DNA of 6,357 bases from Bacteroidota bacterium (GTDB taxonomy: Bacteria > Bacteroidota > Bacteroidia > Flavobacteriales_F > PHOS-HE28): the NCBI GenBank assembly GCA_023428865.1, contig JAEYWT010000066.1, positions 1-6,357 on the forward strand, given 5' to 3'. The position numbers and the translations under genes were made by a program. The stretch's first letter is position 1. Every line of letters starts with the position of its first letter. The notes beneath the pieces were generated by a model that searched no databases, was not told the origin of the DNA, and saw nothing but the letters and a program-made list of their open reading frames with translations. Positions 1 through 5,823 of the stretch are shown here, piece after piece.

Positions 1-1
1 C

Positions 2-763
2 CTGAACGCTGCCAGCGAGGCCGATTACCAAGCCTTCTACAAGAAATTCTACGTGCCCAATAACGCTACCCTGGTGGTGGCGGGCGATATCACACCCGAC
101 AAGGCGCGCGCCTTGGTGGAACGATACTTCGGCGATATTCCTCGTGGTGAAGCCGTGGAACAACCCTCCGTAGTGGAACCTCCACTTGGTGGCGAGGTCC
201 GCGATGTGATACACGACCGGATCCAACTGCCAGCTGTGGTGATGGGTTATCGCATACCTGCGAATGGTACACCCGATTTCTACGCCGTGGAAATGCTGAA
301 CCGCCTGCTTTCCGGTGGCAATAGCGCCCGCATGAACAAGTCGCTGAAAGATGATCAGCAGGTGGCCGTTTATTGTGGTGCCTTCAATTTCCCGTTCGAG
401 CACCCGGGTATCGCCATGCTCTTCGCCATCGCCAACGTGAAGACCGATGCAGACCAGCTCGAGGCCGCCATGCAGAAGGAGATCGATGCCTTGGCCACTA
501 CACCCATCAGCACCGCCGAGCTGAACCGCCTGAAGGCGCAGTTGGAGACCGAAGTGATCGCCGACAACAGCCGTATTGCCGGTATCGCCAATAACCTGGC
601 CACAGCCCACTGTTTGTTGGGAAAGACCGACCTGATCAATACCGAGGTGGACCGCTACCTGGCTCTTACGGCCGAGGATCTACAGCGCGCCGCCCGAACG
701 TATTTCGTGAACGACAACCGCGTGGTATTACACTACCTGCCCACGCCCAATGGCCAACACTGA
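2..763 (+). CDS. M16 family zinc peptidase, C-terminal part (5' partial)
   Basis: The reading frame is open from base 2 and enters from beyond the left edge; 253 residues are visible. They cover the end of the first M16 domain, ending in the typical strand LVVAGDIT (about residues 22-29), then the second M16 domain with a helix and a GGNSARMNKSL segment (about 99-109). The zinc motif HxxEH would lie upstream of the window, so catalytic competence is not shown directly. At the place where regulatory M16 subunits have RExxGxxY, this protein reads KDDQQVAVY, so the arginine is missing. That is expected for the zinc-binding partner of a two-subunit M16 enzyme. The next M16 gene overlaps its 3' end by 14 bp, or lies 4 bp downstream if the later start is used, which indicates one operon and probably one complex. 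An N-terminal signal peptide is likely but not visible. The family is confident; substrate unknown. Confidence 0.9.
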   Translation: MNAASEADYQAFYKKFYVPNNATLVVAGDITPDKARALVERYFGDIPRGEAVEQPSVVEPPLGGEVRDVIHDRIQLPAVVMGYRIPANGTPDFYAVEMLNRLLSGGNSARMNKSLKDDQQVAVYCGAFNFPFEHPGIAMLFAIANVKTDADQLEAAMQKEIDALATTPISTAELNRLKAQLETEVIADNSRIAGIANNLATAHCLLGKTDLINTEVDRYLALTAEDLQRAARTYFVNDNRVVLHYLPTPNGQH

Positions 764-2999
764 TCGCATGTCACTCACCAGAACCAGGTGGGCCGCACCT
801 TGCGCCAGTTTGCTCGGTGGCCTGCTATTCCCAGCCCTCATGACCGCACAGCTCGATCGTAGCCGTCCACCCGTACCTGGCCCTGCGCCTCTCGTTAGCA
901 TCGGTGAACACGCCTCCAGCGTTCTGCCCAATGGTATGCGCCTCTTCGTGGTGGAGGACCATAAGCTGCCCATGGTGAGCATACAGGTGCGGTTCGATAT
1001 CCCACCCATCCACCAAGGCGAAAAGGCCGGGTACATCGATCTCTTCGGGGAACTGCTCACCGCCGGTGCCGGCGATCGTTCTAAAGCCGATATCGACCAG
1101 ACCGTTGATGCCATCGGAGCCAACTTGTATTCCGGTACCGATGGGCTCTTCGCCAGTGTACTGAAGAAGAACCTCGCCACCCTGATGCCGGTGATCCGCG
1201 ATGTGGTGGTGGAACCGACCTTTCCCGAAAAGGAAATGGAGAGTGCGTTGATGCGCGCCAACTCCAACGTTCAACAGCGGAAGGAGGATCCAGAGGCCAT
1301 CTCCGAAGCCGTTGGCAGAACGGTGCTTTTCGGTCGCAGCCACCCATATGGCGAGATCCCCACCTTGCGCACGCTCGGGAAGATCGAACCCGCCATGCTG
1401 AAGGCCTATCACAAGCACTTCTTCCGTCCAGAGAACGGTTACCTGGTCTTCGTGGGCGATATCACCGAGAAGGAAGCGAAGGACATGGCCAAGACTTACT
1501 TCGGCAAGTGGAAACCGTCTGCATCCAAGACCACCCAGGATGAATTCGGCCGCACCATCGTGAACGACCTTGGTCCGGTGGTTCCGATCGAGAAAGCTGC
1601 GGCTCCGTCGGGGGTGCGCCGTGTTTTCGTCGTGGACAGGCCCGGTGCCGCACAGTCGGTGATACGAGTGATGTATCCGCTACCATTGGAACCGAAAGAC
1701 CTACGTGCCCAACAGGCACAGGTGATGAACACCATCCTTGGCGGCGGCATCTTCAACGCCCGCCTGATGCAGAACCTCCGGGAGAAGAATGGCTTCACCT
1801 ATGGATGCTATTCCAGCGTAGACGTGGATCGGTTCAATAGCAGTTTCGTGGCCACTACCAGCGTGCGTACCGAGGTTACAGATAGCGCGGTGGCAGAGAT
1901 CATCCGCGAAATGGATGGTATGCGCCAGTTACCTGTCACCAGCGCAGAGCTGGAGTTGGCCAAGAGCAGTATGATGGGCAGTTTCGGACGAAGCCTGGAG
2001 GATCCGCGTACAATAGCCCGCTTCGCACTGAACACCGCGCTCAATGGCCTGGCAGCAGACCATTACGCCACCTACCTTACCCGGTTGAATGCCATTACCG
2101 CACAACAGGTGCAGGATGCAGCTCGTGCTTTCCTCTATCCGGATCAGGCCATGATCCTTGTGGTGGGCGATCTGGAACGGATCAAAATGGGCCTGCGCAA
2201 GCTGAGCTTGGACACCGATGAGCCCATCATTCAACTCACCGAGGATGGCGACCGTTGGGAGGAAGTGCTACGACCCGTAAGCGACCGCACAGCGCACACC
2301 ATTCTTGAGACCTACTTGCATGTGATAGGCGGTCCGGAGAAGATCGCCCCGATCCGGCATCTGGAACTGGTGCATGAACAGCAGCGTGGGGATGAAGCCT
2401 TCACGCACTACGAGTGGTTCGCACCACAACAATACCGTAGTCGATTACTCGTTGGGACACAGCAGATCGAGGAGGTTATCTTCAACGGTGAACGCGTGCT
2501 GTACGCAGACGATATCTCGAAAGGGGAGTTGACCGATGCTGGCTTTGAGACCATCAAGCTCCAGAGCTTCCCTATACCCGAGATCGCCTACGAAAAGGAA
2601 CTTGAACAGGTCAGGCTGCTCGGGCTTACCACGTTGAACGGGAAAGAGGTTTACAAACTCAACTGCACCTATCGTTCGGGTAACTCCTTCAACCAATATT
2701 TCGACAAAGAGTCGGGACTGAAAGTGCGCCATGTGGAGGATCAGTACTTCAACGGACGGGTGTACCAGAAGGTGCGCGACTACGCCGATTGGAAAGCGAT
2801 CAATGGTGTGTTGTTCCCCCATAGAATGATCGAACAAGGTGGTGTTTCAGGGTCCATCATCTCTTCGATCGCTTCGGCCAAAGTGAACTCGGCCATGCCC
2901 AAGGGTTTCTTCGATGTGGTGATCCCCGAAACGCCCGACGAGGTAGTGCCTCCAGAAATGCTTCCCCCGGAATATACACCGTACAAGCACGAGGAGTAA
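750..2999 (+). CDS. Non-catalytic M16 peptidase subunit fused to a LolA/LolB-like domain
   Basis: This 749-residue protein begins with a basic and then hydrophobic segment ending near MTAQ (residue 34), a probable Sec signal peptide. A second ATG at 768 would give a cleaner signal sequence (MSLTRTRW...), so either start is possible; neither has a Shine-Dalgarno sequence. The M16 N-domain spans about residues 55-255 and the second M16 domain about 290-490. In the first, the zinc motif is lost: GLAHxLEHxLFKG of active enzymes aligns with GYIDLFGELLTAG (94-106), so both histidines and the glutamate are gone. In the second, R344 and Y351 of the REKNGFTY motif are intact. Known two-subunit M16 enzymes have one chain with HxxEH and one with the Arg/Tyr pair, so I infer this chain completes the active site of its upstream neighbour. 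Residues about 515-745 begin with ETYLHVIGGPEKI and continue as a beta-rich region (FNGERV, YFDKESGLKVR) resembling LolA/LolB-type lipoprotein-binding folds; this assignment is by pattern only. It probably acts in the periplasm or at the outer membrane. Confidence 0.92.
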   Translation: MANTDRMSLTRTRWAAPCASLLGGLLFPALMTAQLDRSRPPVPGPAPLVSIGEHASSVLPNGMRLFVVEDHKLPMVSIQVRFDIPPIHQGEKAGYIDLFGELLTAGAGDRSKADIDQTVDAIGANLYSGTDGLFASVLKKNLATLMPVIRDVVVEPTFPEKEMESALMRANSNVQQRKEDPEAISEAVGRTVLFGRSHPYGEIPTLRTLGKIEPAMLKAYHKHFFRPENGYLVFVGDITEKEAKDMAKTYFGKWKPSASKTTQDEFGRTIVNDLGPVVPIEKAAAPSGVRRVFVVDRPGAAQSVIRVMYPLPLEPKDLRAQQAQVMNTILGGGIFNARLMQNLREKNGFTYGCYSSVDVDRFNSSFVATTSVRTEVTDSAVAEIIREMDGMRQLPVTSAELELAKSSMMGSFGRSLEDPRTIARFALNTALNGLAADHYATYLTRLNAITAQQVQDAARAFLYPDQAMILVVGDLERIKMGLRKLSLDTDEPIIQLTEDGDRWEEVLRPVSDRTAHTILETYLHVIGGPEKIAPIRHLELVHEQQRGDEAFTHYEWFAPQQYRSRLLVGTQQIEEVIFNGERVLYADDISKGELTDAGFETIKLQSFPIPEIAYEKELEQVRLLGLTTLNGKEVYKLNCTYRSGNSFNQYFDKESGLKVRHVEDQYFNGRVYQKVRDYADWKAINGVLFPHRMIEQGGVSGSIISSIASAKVNSAMPKGFFDVVIPETPDEVVPPEMLPPEYTPYKHEE

Positions 3000-3005
3000 A
3001 GGACA

Positions 3006-3938
3006 TCAGTCCAACACGGCTGGCACGATCCGCGACTTGGCCTGGATCGATCGAAGGCGTTGCGGTAGTGCGGACCGAATGGCCTTCACCAAGGCGTCGA
3101 TGGCCTTGCGGCGCACAAAGGGTTTGCGCACTGCGAGAACTACTTCGCGCACCGGCTCAGGTGCAGAGAATCGGCGTACATGACGGTCTTCGCTACCCAC
3201 CGAGAGCTCAGGTACCAAGGTCATGCCCGAACCGCTGTTCACCATGCGTTTGAGCGTTTCTATACTACCAGAACCGTACACGATGTTCTCGTGCCCTCCA
3301 GCACTGGGGTGTTGGCAAATGGTCAGCGCCTGATCACGCATGCAATGTCCTTCGCCCAGCACCCATAAGGACAAGCGGCGCACATCCTTCGTGCTTATGC
3401 GGCGTTGTTTCAGTAGTGGGTGTCCAATGGGTAGGTAGGCCAAGAAAGGCTCGTGGAAAAGCGTGATCGCCTCAAGTTCTTCATCATCCACGGGGCCTGC
3501 TAGTATCCCGATATCCAACTGACCACCCTTGAGACCCGTGAGGATGGCACTGGTACGTCGCTCGTCGATCGCCAGATGTGCTTGCGGATGTTCATCGGCG
3601 AAACGCCCTAGGAACATCGGTAACAGGTACGGGGCCATGGTGGGGATGATGCCGATACGGTAAGTGCCTGCCATGCCTGTGTGGAGCTCCTTCACCAAGG
3701 CCTTCATCTGCGAGGCTTCGCGCAATACCACACGGGCTTGTGCAAGCAGTGGAGCACCCTCGGCGGTGGGGCGTACCGGCAAGGTCCGGCGTTCGAAGAT
3801 GATGATGCCCAGCTCATCCTCCAATTTGCGGACCATGGTGGTGAGCGTGGGTTGGGTAACGAAGCAAGCCTGTGCCGCACGGCTGAACTGACCCGTTTCC
3901 TCTACGGCCACGATATATTGTAATTGTTGCAGTGTCAT
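3006..3938 (-). CDS. oxyR: OxyR, peroxide-sensing LysR-type transcriptional regulator
   Basis: The protein has 310 residues, close to the 305 of E. coli OxyR. An N-terminal winged helix-turn-helix (about 1-60, with GQFSRAAQACFVTQPTLT as the HTH) is followed by a LysR-type substrate-binding domain (about 90-295). The diagnostic motif GEGHCMRDQALTIC places cysteines at 199 and 208, the same spacing and numbers as the peroxidatic and resolving cysteines of E. coli OxyR; SGSGMTLVPEL (about 235-245) is also typical. In the family, H2O2 oxidises Cys199 to form a disulfide with Cys208, switching the DNA-binding state and inducing catalase, peroxiredoxin and Dps genes; none of these targets is in the window. 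The start is fixed by homology (MTLQQLQYIVAVEE) and by an in-frame TAG 12 bp upstream (3951-3953). It is divergent from miaE and ends 6 bp from the convergent M16 gene. Autoregulation through the 3939-4075 region is likely but not shown. Confidence 0.95.
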   Translation of the reverse strand: MTLQQLQYIVAVEETGQFSRAAQACFVTQPTLTTMVRKLEDELGIIIFERRTLPVRPTAEGAPLLAQARVVLREASQMKALVKELHTGMAGTYRIGIIPTMAPYLLPMFLGRFADEHPQAHLAIDERRTSAILTGLKGGQLDIGILAGPVDDEELEAITLFHEPFLAYLPIGHPLLKQRRISTKDVRRLSLWVLGEGHCMRDQALTICQHPSAGGHENIVYGSGSIETLKRMVNSGSGMTLVPELSVGSEDRHVRRFSAPEPVREVVLAVRKPFVRRKAIDALVKAIRSALPQRLRSIQAKSRIVPAVLD

Positions 3939-3947
3939 CTTCGATGC

Positions 3948-3958
3948 GGTCTATGACC
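3948..3958. repeat. Palindrome GGTC-TAT-GACC upstream of oxyR
   Basis: The four-base arms GGTC (3948-3951) and GACC (3955-3958) flank TAT, so the - strand reads GGTCATAGACC. It lies 10 bp upstream of the oxyR ATG and includes the TAG that ends the small upstream frame. Its centre is 26 bp from that of the palindrome at 3974-3984. It could be the promoter-proximal half of a LysR-type operator, but arms this short can arise by chance. Confidence 0.25.
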
Positions 3959-3989
3959 ACGGCGAAGGTATTGATGCAGTGCATGGCAT
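3951..3989 (-). CDS. Possible 12-codon leader peptide ahead of oxyR
   Basis: On the - strand an ATG at 3989 opens MPCTASIPSPWS and stops at TAG (3953-3951), four codons before the oxyR ATG and in the same frame. Ten bases upstream of this ATG is the core of an unusually strong Shine-Dalgarno match (3998-4007). The peptide has no recognisable homology, and three prolines in a row of 12 is its only compositional oddity. It could be a translational control element for oxyR or a chance frame. Whether the oxyR transcript extends this far upstream is unknown. Confidence 0.25.
   Translation of the reverse strand: MPCTASIPSPWS
3974..3984. repeat. Perfect palindrome ATGCA-G-TGCAT, candidate regulator site
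   Basis: Five-base arms flank a single central G, 36-46 bp upstream of the oxyR ATG. The position would suit an autoregulatory OxyR operator acting on both divergent genes. It does not match the E. coli OxyR consensus (ATAG-N7-CTAT repeats), so which protein binds, if any, is open. Confidence 0.3.
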
Positions 3990-3997
3990 TCGGATCA

Positions 3998-4007
3998 CAC
4001 CTCCTTT
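3998..4007 (-). promoter_or_regulatory. Extended Shine-Dalgarno-like sequence upstream of oxyR
   Basis: The - strand reads AAAGGAGGTG, complementary to the ten-base CACCUCCUUU tail of typical 16S rRNA. No other main gene in the window has a comparable site before its start, in keeping with the general rarity of SD sequences in Bacteroidota. It sits 59 bp or more upstream of the oxyR ATG, too far to serve that start directly, but 8 bases (10 from the GGAGG core) before the ATG of the small frame at 3989. On the + strand the stretch 3992-4007 looks like the 16S 3' end (GGATCACCTCCTTT) with two extra bases, possibly by chance. Confidence 0.35.
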
Positions 4008-4075
4008 GGGCGCTACGGGTTTCCGACTGATGGCAACGGATGGCTCGACTTCCATGGATATGCGACCTTTGCCCC

Positions 4076-4657
4076 ATGCTCGGTCTTCAACTTCCAACAG
4101 ACCCACGGTGGGCACAACTCGTTCATCAGGACCTGCACGAACTGCTTACCGACCACGCTTGGTGCGAAATGAAGGCGGCCAGCAACGTGATGAGCATGAT
4201 GGTGCGCTACCCAGACCTCACCGACCTGGTCGCTGAGCTTACGCGGATATGCCAGGAAGAAGTGGAGCACTTCGGCCAGGTACATGCCAAGATCGTGGCG
4301 CGTGGCTGGGTGCTCGGCCCAGAACGGAAAGACCATTATGTGAACGAACTGCTCCAGTTCGTGCGCAAGGATGGTAGCCGCGAAGAGCGCTTGGTGGATC
4401 GCCTGCTCTTCAGTGCCATGATCGAGGCGCGAAGCTGCGAACGGTTCAAGATGCTTGCCGAGGAAGCGCCCGACGAAGACCTGCGAAACTTCTATCGCGA
4501 CCTCATGGTCAGCGAGGCAGGGCACTACACTACCTTCATTGGCTTCGCACGCCAGTTCGGTGGCCGCGTGGACGTGGATGCCCGATGGAAGGAGTTCCTA
4601 GCCTACGAGGCCGACGTGGTAGCCCGCTACGGCAAAGCGCCCACCATGCACGGCTGA
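4076..4657 (+). CDS. miaE: tRNA-(ms2io6A37) hydroxylase MiaE, diiron ferritin-like
   Basis: MiaE uses O2 and a diiron centre to hydroxylate the isopentenyl group of ms2i6A at position 37 of tRNAs reading UNN codons, in the cytoplasm. With the start at 4076 the protein is 193 residues, the usual length, and begins MLGLQLPTDPRW as the family does; an earlier in-frame ATG at 4040 would add 12 atypical residues and is not favoured. The four-helix-bundle iron ligands are visible: E31 (HAWCEMKAASN), E62xxH65 (EEVEHF), E117 (MIEARSCERF) and E147xxH150 (SEAGHYTTF). The family signature LVDRLLFSAMIEARSCERFK is intact (107-125). No Shine-Dalgarno precedes the start. It is transcribed away from oxyR and shares its upstream region, so control by peroxide or oxygen status is plausible but inferred. 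MiaA and MiaB, which make the substrate, are not in the window. Confidence 0.95.
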   Translation: MLGLQLPTDPRWAQLVHQDLHELLTDHAWCEMKAASNVMSMMVRYPDLTDLVAELTRICQEEVEHFGQVHAKIVARGWVLGPERKDHYVNELLQFVRKDGSREERLVDRLLFSAMIEARSCERFKMLAEEAPDEDLRNFYRDLMVSEAGHYTTFIGFARQFGGRVDVDARWKEFLAYEADVVARYGKAPTMHG

Positions 4658-4680
4658 CGACCCGGTGCCATGCGAACTTC

Positions 4681-4688
4681 TATCTTTG
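4681..4688 (+). promoter_or_regulatory. Candidate Bacteroidota -7 promoter element TATCTTTG
   Basis: It matches the TAnnTTTG -7 consensus of the Bacteroidota primary sigma factor and lies in the 77-bp gap after miaE, 46 bp before the methyltransferase ATG. Transcription would start at roughly 4692-4696, giving a leader of about 40 nt. No convincing -33 TTG box is seen 19-21 bp upstream. The leader contains CCTTGG twice (4698-4703, 4711-4716). Confidence 0.5.
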
Positions 4689-4734
4689 TTTCGTTGGCCT
4701 TGGTGGAACCCCTTGGCCGCGAGAGATACCAACG

Positions 4735-5667
4735 ATGATCGGAAGAATCTTGAACAAGGTACGGCGCACGTTGAACGGCCCGGAGCCTTGGGAGGGCATC
4801 CCAACGATGCTGCACCCGAACGAACTCCGGAATCTTCAACAGCGGGCAGCTCGGGTTCAAGGATACGGCCAAGTGGTGGATCTGGGTACTTGGCTTGGAG
4901 GATCAACCTCCGCGCTGGCATCAGGTCTTGCAAAAGCGACGAAGGCGGTTGATGCCGGGGTGAGGGTACACGCCTTCGATCAGTTCCTGGTGGATGAGTT
5001 CTCGAAACGGAACAAGAAGATACCGCAGATCCAGTCATTGGAGATAGGCGATTCCTTCCTGCCCGTTTTCAGGCAACACCTCTCCAAATGGTCCTCGTTG
5101 GTGGAGATCCATGAAGGTGATGCAGGTTCCAAGAAATGGACACATGGCCCCATTGAACTGATGCACATCGATGTGATGAAGTCATGGGAGCTGGCCGAGC
5201 ACGTCCATGCGGAGTTCTTTCCTGCTCTAATACCCGGTAAGTCGGTCATCATCCATCAGGATTACGCACACTATTGGACGGCTTGGATCCATCCGCTCAT
5301 GTTCCGCCTGCGCGATCATTTCGAACCACTCGGTCTGGTTGAGGATTCGACCAGTTTCATGTTCCGGTTGAAGACGGCGATACCACCAGAATTGCTGCGG
5401 CCTAGGAACGGAGCGGCCGCATTCACTAGGGCCGAGGTAGATGAAGCCTTCGAGTGGTCCAGGAACCTTATATCAGCCCGGTCCATGCACCGCTCCTGCG
5501 TGGACGCCGCTTGGTCCATGTACTACTTCCACTTGGGTGACACCGTGCGCTCCTTGGACATCTACCAGAAAGCCAAGGTGGAGGAGGACCAACGACTGAA
5601 GGAGATACCCGGAACCCGGAGGTCGGAACTCCACCAGATGGAGCGCCTGCTTGGTATCGCCGGCTGA
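4735..5667 (+). CDS. Class I SAM-dependent methyltransferase, substrate unknown
   Basis: With ATG at 4735 the protein has 310 residues. The frame is open back to an ATG at 4585, but that would overlap miaE and place the candidate promoter inside the gene, so 4735 is preferred. Motif I, VVDLGTWLGGST (47-58), is the glycine-rich SAM-binding loop. D82 in HAFDQF is the expected acidic residue after beta-2, and EGDA (128-131) and MHIDVMKSWEL (143-153) resemble the later strands of the Methyltransf_24/TylF-like group, where an acidic cluster can bind metal; HQDYAHYW (174-181) fits the strand after it. The last 90 residues are helical with no motif I recognise. No signal peptide or membrane segment is seen, so it should be cytosolic. 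Relatives often modify sugars or small molecules of surface glycans or natural products, but no glycan gene lies here, so the substrate is unassigned. Confidence 0.82.
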   Translation: MIGRILNKVRRTLNGPEPWEGIPTMLHPNELRNLQQRAARVQGYGQVVDLGTWLGGSTSALASGLAKATKAVDAGVRVHAFDQFLVDEFSKRNKKIPQIQSLEIGDSFLPVFRQHLSKWSSLVEIHEGDAGSKKWTHGPIELMHIDVMKSWELAEHVHAEFFPALIPGKSVIIHQDYAHYWTAWIHPLMFRLRDHFEPLGLVEDSTSFMFRLKTAIPPELLRPRNGAAAFTRAEVDEAFEWSRNLISARSMHRSCVDAAWSMYYFHLGDTVRSLDIYQKAKVEEDQRLKEIPGTRRSELHQMERLLGIAG

Positions 5668-5823
5668 AATGTGCGGTGGACGCGGTCGTGTGCGGGTTGT
5701 TTCGGATCACTTTCCTGAAAGCCTGGAAACACAGGACGGTCAAGCAATTTTCGCGTGATCGCTCCCCGAACGGTCGAATGAGACTTGGTTCTTCGGATCT
5801 TCGTTCCCTTGACCCGATCACGC
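5668..5823. other. Intergenic region with short repeats before the third M16 gene
   Basis: This 156-bp gap has no supported gene; a + strand frame starting at 5676 runs out of frame through the M16 gene and is a shadow. It holds a 7-base direct repeat TGTGCGG (5670-5676, 5689-5695), an inverted repeat TTTCC/GGAAA (5711-5715, 5725-5729) and GATCAC/GTGATC copies. No TAnnTTTG promoter and no clear intrinsic terminator (GC stem followed by a T run) is seen, although the promoter of the next gene probably lies here. Confidence 0.5.
5705..5760. repeat. Nested inverted repeats GATCAC...GTGATC
   Basis: The outer arms GATCAC (5705-5710) and GTGATC (5755-5760) enclose a nine-base-loop hairpin TTTCC (5711-5715)/GGAAA (5725-5729) directly next to the left arm. 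A third GATCAC is at 5816-5821, just before the next ATG. It could be a weak transcript-end structure or protein-binding sites; the long outer loop makes a stable terminator unlikely. Confidence 0.25.

Larger units (their letters stand above)
3939..4075. promoter_or_regulatory. Divergent oxyR/miaE control region
   Basis: This 137-bp gap must hold the promoters of oxyR (leftward) and probably of miaE (rightward). I find no full TAnnTTTG element on either strand; the nearest is GACCTTTG at 4064-4071 on the + strand, only 4 bp before the miaE ATG, which would work only for a nearly leaderless message. Two short palindromes (3948-3958 and 3974-3984) and a strong anti-SD match on the - strand (3998-4007) are listed separately. 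LysR-type regulators commonly bind the region between themselves and a divergent gene, so OxyR binding here is a reasonable inference. Confidence 0.5.

Noticed and set aside
82..93. GGGCGATATCAC shared with 1454-1465
   Set aside because: Both copies encode the conserved GDIT strand of M16 domains, so this is family homology and not a DNA repeat element.
825..1418. Antisense open frame of 197 codons within the second M16 gene
   Set aside because: It mirrors the codon pattern of a GC-rich gene and has no recognisable motif, while the + strand frame is a clear M16 protein.
3001..3012. Small hairpin GGAC-ATCA-GTCC between the convergent M16 and oxyR genes as a bidirectional terminator
   Set aside because: The stem is only four base pairs, has no T run on either side, and overlaps the oxyR 3' end; too weak to call.
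3814..4077. 87-codon - strand frame overlapping the start of oxyR
   Set aside because: It is out of frame with oxyR and reads through its helix-turn-helix region; no recognisable protein.
4013..4525. Antisense open frame of 170 codons opposite miaE
   Set aside because: The + strand frame has all MiaE iron ligands; the antisense product shows no domain and is a shadow.
4585..4734. N-terminal extension of the methyltransferase to an ATG at 4585
   Set aside because: It would overlap miaE by 73 bp, adds a low-complexity arginine-rich stretch, and would put the promoter-like TATCTTTG inside the coding region.
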